Assembly (NCBI GenBank): GCA_905182995.1
Contig: CAJJDP010000073.1
Location: 1-64,000, forward strand
DNA: 64,000 nt
Direction of reading: 5' to 3'
Source of the DNA: Paramecium octaurelia
Lineage: Eukaryota > Ciliophora > Oligohymenophorea > Peniculida > Parameciidae
This document shows positions 59,597-64,000 of this stretch, piece after piece (the first letter of the stretch is position 1; the number at the start of each line of letters is the position of its first letter). The notes beneath the pieces are model-generated. The model was given only the letters and a program-made list of their open reading frames with translations, made no database searches and was not told the origin of the DNA. The translations under genes and the position numbers were made by a program.

Positions 59597-60836
59597 TCAA
59601 TCAACTTTTATATCTACATTTATATTAAATTTTACTTATCCTACATCTTACTAATTATTTAATGCTAATAAGCCTTAGTTCAATATTTCCTCAAATTATA
59701 TTACCCTTTCTAATCCATCAAAACCTTTTTCAAAGAATTTGGCTTTAATTCTTTATATTAAATCTTAATATTAGGTTGACTCTTAATTTTCCCTACTCAA
59801 AGCAAAATAATTAGTTAGAGATGCTTCAAATAAATAATGATTAGGATCCTAGTTTTGGATGAGAGAATTTAATAACTAATTACAGTAATATAATGCAGAT
59901 TTTGAGCTTCCTTTATTCATAGCTTATTTCATCAAAAAATTAGTTAGATCAATGGATGACTACTCTTGTTGATTCAGTTGTTTGAACAATTTATCAACTT
60001 CCTCTTAATTTTCTTCCAAATATTTCATTTTAAATATTGAGTACTTTTGTGACAATTATTCATTCTATTGCGATTATTTCATAAGATTATCTATTTTATC
60101 TTCAATTTCCTTTAATAATTTATCATCGAATATTGAGTATAAATTGTACTAATATAGCAGAACATAAGCATCTAACAAATTTATTTATACATTCAAGATT
60201 TTAGAGTTCATATTTTATAAAATATTTAGGGAATGCAACAGAGATGAATCTGCTTAATCAAAATTAGATTATCTAATATAGCAATCTCCAAGAAGCATAC
60301 TAGTTTTTGCGCTTGCCAGATATAAATTATCAAAGTATGGCTACTCTTAAAATTTACTATCCTAAAGTAAATCTTAAAGAGCTTTACTATTGTTTTATAA
60401 GACAGCTTATGCATCTTTTAATTTTCCATAACTAAAGTATTATTCTGCTTGCCTATTAGAGTTTTCAATTTATCCCTAAAACTTATTTACGAGATTATTG
60501 ATCTACTCATTATTTTTTGGATCAGAGTAGTCTTTCATTTACTTTATCATTTAAATGTAATCATATGAACCTGCAGCATTGAAACTAAAGTAAATTTTAC
60601 TCTCTCTAGAAATTTTAAGAAGCTAAGTTGAAAATCCAAAAAATTTATTTAACATAATATTAAATTAGTTGTAATATATATCAATGTATTTATTGAAGAT
60701 CTTTAAATTAACCATTGATCGTTTATTTTACCTCTTTTAGACTAATCAAGGAATTACTAAATTTTAGTAGATTCATTATTTCAGCCTATATGTATTCATT
60801 CATCCTCAACACTTTAAATGTATAATCGTTTGACAT
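59597..60836 (-). CDS. Hypothetical helical-repeat protein, 402 aa
   Basis: ATG 60836 (M-S-N-D-Y-T-F-K) with a 31-nt intron to TGA 59597-59599: 403 codons. The product is all-helical and TPR-like in places (A-S-A-K-T-S-M-L-L-G-D-C-Y-I, S-N-F-D-Q-A-D-S-S-L-L-H-S-L; later A-L-Y-Y-C-N-Q-L-L-N-S-L), with Gln/Asn-rich connectors. No catalytic motif and no membrane segment. Probably a protein-binding scaffold; family not recognised. Confidence 0.6.
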
Positions 60837-60897
60837 AATATATTTCTTTACTATAACAACTATTATGCCTTTATTTAAATATCATTATATTAAATAA

Positions 60898-62923
60898 TCA
60901 ATTAGACATAAATTCTTCAATCTATTTTCTATGTTCCTCCTGTAATTCAAGTATTCTTTATTTTGCTTAAGTTCTTTCAATTTAAAATATTTTTTCTAAT
61001 CTTATTTATTCTTACTTGTTCTCTACTTAATATAGCTATTTTTCTCTTTCTTATTCTAATCTTTGCTCATTTTCCAAAAGCTAATATTAAGATAATTTAA
61101 ATACATTAATCATTTCTTCTTATTATTATTATTCCAAGAATTCTAAATCATACTCTTTTTAAGGATCATCAATTATTTTCATTACTTTTTTTTCTTCATT
61201 TTATACCTTCTTATTAATTGCAGACTTTGGTCTCTAAATTTCTGTTTTTTTGTTTGGAAGTGCAGTTTAGGCTACAATTATATTTTGATAAATTTACGTC
61301 TTCCTTTTTTTTAACTTGATATTGGATGATCTTCGATTTGACGAGATCCTTATTGTTGGGAATCGTTTTGAAGAGAAGATTATAGTAGATCAATCTTCCC
61401 TTATTTAATTAATTCAAATTGATTCTTTAATTCCTCCTTCTACAAATTGGCTATTTAGTTCATATATAATCTTTACTCCAAGACTCTGCTCTTTTATAAT
61501 TGTAAATTTTCAGTTCTTCTCATTTTCTCTTCTATTTTTTACCTTAAAATTTCTTTTTCATACTCTTATTTTCTCTACAATCGTTCCAAAGCTTCTTTTT
61601 TATCTTTCATTTTTAGAATTTCTTATAATTTAATATGTTCTTAAAGTTATTACTTTTCGAATTACTTTTCTAAAATCATTTATTCTTTTTCTATTAATCT
61701 ATTATTTACTTCCATGGCTCTAACCTATTAATTTTTTGCAGCATTCTGAATTGCATCAATTCTATGTTATTCCTTCTCCTCTTGTTGTTATCTTTTAATC
61801 AAATACTCCTTTAGCTTTTCAAATTCTAATTGCTTTCTTCTTTAATCTACAATTTCCTATTTCTATTAATAATCATAATATTTTTGTTCTTCTTAATTTT
61901 GAACTTTTTCAATAACTTGTCTCATTTTTTCTTAATGTTATTATGCATTAATATAGTTTTCGATTATTTTCTATTCTTTTTATCTTTCAAACTCTGATCT
62001 TCTCTCTTCTATTTTTCTTTATTTTTCTTCGAATTATTCTCTCATTCTTTCTAATTTCTCCATTTAAAGCTATTTCGCAGCCTATAATTTAAATTTCAAT
62101 TCCAATTAAGCCTATTAAGACGCCTGAATTTTGTCCTACCTTGATTATTCCTACTTTTCCAATCTCTCTCTATCTTTCATTTCCATAATTTGTCTCTTAA
62201 CCTACAATTCCATCTCATGTCTCAATTATATTTCTTGCATTTATTCCTTAAATAATTATTGTCTCTGTTTCCTTTCCTCCTCTCTTTTTCTATACTCCTA
62301 TTGTAGTTTTTTCTATCTTAATTATTCCAATTGAACTCTGTGTAATTCTTTTTTATATTGTTATTTAGCTAATTTTTTTTATTTTTATTCTTCCCGTTAC
62401 TACTTTATTTATCTGTCTCTCTCTCTTTGTACTCTATCATATTCCTATTTAACTCGACTCTACCTCAATTAATCCTCTCTTCTCTATTATCTCTCTTACA
62501 TCTATCGTTACTTTGACTCATTTCTTTCTCTAATCTCTTATTACTTTCTTTCATGTTCAAGCATTTATTAGATCTCTTTTTATTGTCTCCATTAGATTTT
62601 CTCTAATTCCTGTTAGTTTGGACTAACTTATAGTTGATCTGAATTTTCCTCAACTTATTCTTCCTCATCTTGATTATTGAAATTAAATCCTGCATCAATT
62701 AATTACTTTCTTGCCTCAAGACAAGCCTTTAGTTTCTCTTTTCTTCTTATTTCGTGATGTTGCCACATAACCTCCCATCCTTACTTATTCAATCGCAATT
62801 CTGGATTCCTCCTTTTGAGTTCTTTAATGCCAATTGAAATTAGTTCCTCCGGTAAAATTCCGCATAGACGGCAAGCCTCAATAGACCGAGGGCTTTGAGT
62901 ATTTAGGCAAAATACCTGTTCAT
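60898..62923 (-). CDS. Charged coiled-coil protein with N-terminal Cys motif, 658 aa
   Basis: ATG 62923 (M-N-S-P-R-S-I-E-A-C-R-L-C-G) with introns of 23 nt near the start and 26 nt near 61290 gives 659 codons to TGA 60898-60900. A short conserved-looking head (L-C-G-I-L-P-E-E-L-I, R-R-N-P-E-L, W-E-V-M-W-Q-H-H-E) precedes about 500 residues of Glu/Arg/Lys/Gln heptads (for example R-E-E-E-R-K-Q-R-Q-Q-L-F-K). Such long single helices are common in basal-body and axoneme-associated proteins; the exact family is not recognised. The next gene on the strand (59597-60836) starts 61 bp downstream. Confidence 0.72.
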
Positions 62924-63118
62924 TATTGGTTACTTGAATGATGTTTATTTGAAGTACTTCAAAGTAAACATAAAATTATTGATAAAATAAATTACTCAAA
63001 AACTTCAATTTAAAACCGAAAAAAGTTATTACCTTTACTTGATACCATAGACACTATACATTGTAAACCTTACATAATTTTATACAAAAGTATACTCATA
63101 TATAAATATATATAGTGA

Positions 63119-64000
63119 TCATTTTGGTAATAGGTTTTGAAAGTTTGTAATTATTTTTGAAAAAGTCTAATCTATAAATTTCTTCCATTATGGTTTTTCT
63201 GACTCAAGTGCTAGGACTAAATCAGAAGAAATTAATCCCTCCACTATTTCTTTACTTCCACCTTTATTCTTATTTACTTGATTATCCATGACAATCTCAG
63301 TTTTGATAACTAAATTTTATTATTCTGTTGTTTTGAGTGTTTTTTGAACAATCCTTCCATTAGGATTTTTGACAGTCTTCATATGAACAAAATTCTAAAC
63401 AATCATTTATTGAATTAAAGTGGCAAAAATGCATACATAAAAATGGCATTCGTTTAAATGATAAGGACTTCTTCTCACCTTATATTTTGGATCATTTTTA
63501 TCTTCGTAAAGATTAGCAAGAATCTCAAATAATTAAGGGATTAGATTACCAAAAAAGTAATGTTCCAAAGCTATTAACACTAATTATTCTTAGGGTATCT
63601 TAAGATGATGATCATTATAAAAATTACATCTTTATCCAACAAATTTAGATACTGGGATGTTTGTTTTCTCATACAGACTGATATTTAATAGACCTCTGAT
63701 AAGATCTGAGATTGTCTATTATCTAGTGAACAATTCTACATTTTTAAAAAGCAATGTAGTGAATTTAAAAACGTGTAATTTTCTAATGTCACTTTAATAT
63801 TCATTTGATAAATTTTAAATTTTTTGAGTTTCTTCAATAAATGCTTAATCCTTAAGGTAATGAATGACTTTTTCTGCAACATATGCATAGTATAATTTTT
63901 CCTAAACTATAGCTTATCTTTTAGAAAATTTGTCAATAGCCTTTTATGATTCTTAGTAATTTTAATTAATTTAATTTCTTTATTTATTAAGTTCGTTTTA
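63119..64000 (-). CDS. Unknown protein, N-terminus beyond window
   Basis: An open ciliate-code frame enters from the right edge and ends at TGA 63119-63121. It has no intron in view: about 293 codons. A helical, Gln-rich start leads to a region with S-K-F-V-G-Q-R-C-N-F-Y-N-D-H-H, Q-L-V-L-I-A-L-E-H-Y-F-F-G-N-L and H-L-N-E-C-H-F-Y-V-C-I-F. The tail is Lys/Asn-rich (N-K-N-K-G-G-S-K-E). Looks like a globular domain, but I do not recognise it. Confidence 0.6.

Noticed and set aside
1-64000. CRISPR arrays
   Set aside because: The only regular repeats are inside coding exons with diverged, coding spacers; not a prokaryotic genome.
1-64000. tRNA or rRNA genes
   Set aside because: No cloverleaf or conserved rRNA segment was noticed; AT-rich spacers were scanned by eye only, so a missed tRNA is possible.

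Overview
The window reads as macronuclear-type DNA of a ciliate, almost certainly a Paramecium. The DNA is very AT-rich. Every conserved gene reads through TAA and TAG (as Gln), with TGA the only stop. Introns are tiny (20-34 nt, GT..AG) and often needed to restore frame, and genes sit tens to a few hundred bases apart on both strands. The standard-code ORFs are therefore mostly fragments of larger genes. I rebuilt the genes by hand with the ciliate code; for most, exon lengths sum to a multiple of three.

Layout. 1-2.0 kb: end of a TPR gene with one repeat per exon. 2.1-4.5 kb: three small unknown genes, one not resolvable into a single frame. 4.6-10.8 kb (minus strand): a B-box/TPR gene, two related coiled-coil paralogs and a large coiled-coil protein. 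10.9-13.2 kb (minus): a four-helix Golgi-type membrane protein, a PG-rich (SHIPPO/ODF3-like) axonemal protein and a 93-residue unknown. 13.4-16.4 kb (plus): a free-standing NPC1 N-terminal domain protein, the MICOS subunit MIC10, and a fatty acyl-CoA reductase. 16.6-25.6 kb (minus): three tandem membrane hybrid histidine kinases, the last of which (16.6-19.2 kb) has lost its phospho-acceptor His and ATP-lid motif. 26.2-32.4 kb (plus): a Cys-rich surface protein, an MSP+WD40 fusion, and a membrane/coiled-coil protein. 32.7-37.7 kb: an Na,K/H,K-type P2C ATPase and an intronless diaminopimelate decarboxylase. 38.0-41.0 kb: a small ORF and an F-box protein. 41.0-43.3 kb: gene-poor. 43.3-44.8 kb: a GPI-type protein with a 48-bp acidic repeat array. 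46.1-48.6 kb (minus): a copine with a C-terminal RING finger. 49.3-51.5 kb: an acylated AGC kinase divergent from a secreted class 3 lipase. 51.6-59.1 kb (minus): one giant Cys-rich surface protein. 59.6-64.0 kb (minus): a helical-repeat protein, a charged coiled-coil protein and a partial unknown.

The genes do not form an operon or a pathway. Themes that recur are cilia/cortex proteins (PG-rich, coiled-coil), membrane signalling (kinases, copine, three Met-Gly N-termini likely to be myristoylated) and the cell surface (GPI/Cys-rich proteins). No rRNA, tRNA, CRISPR or mobile element was recognised.
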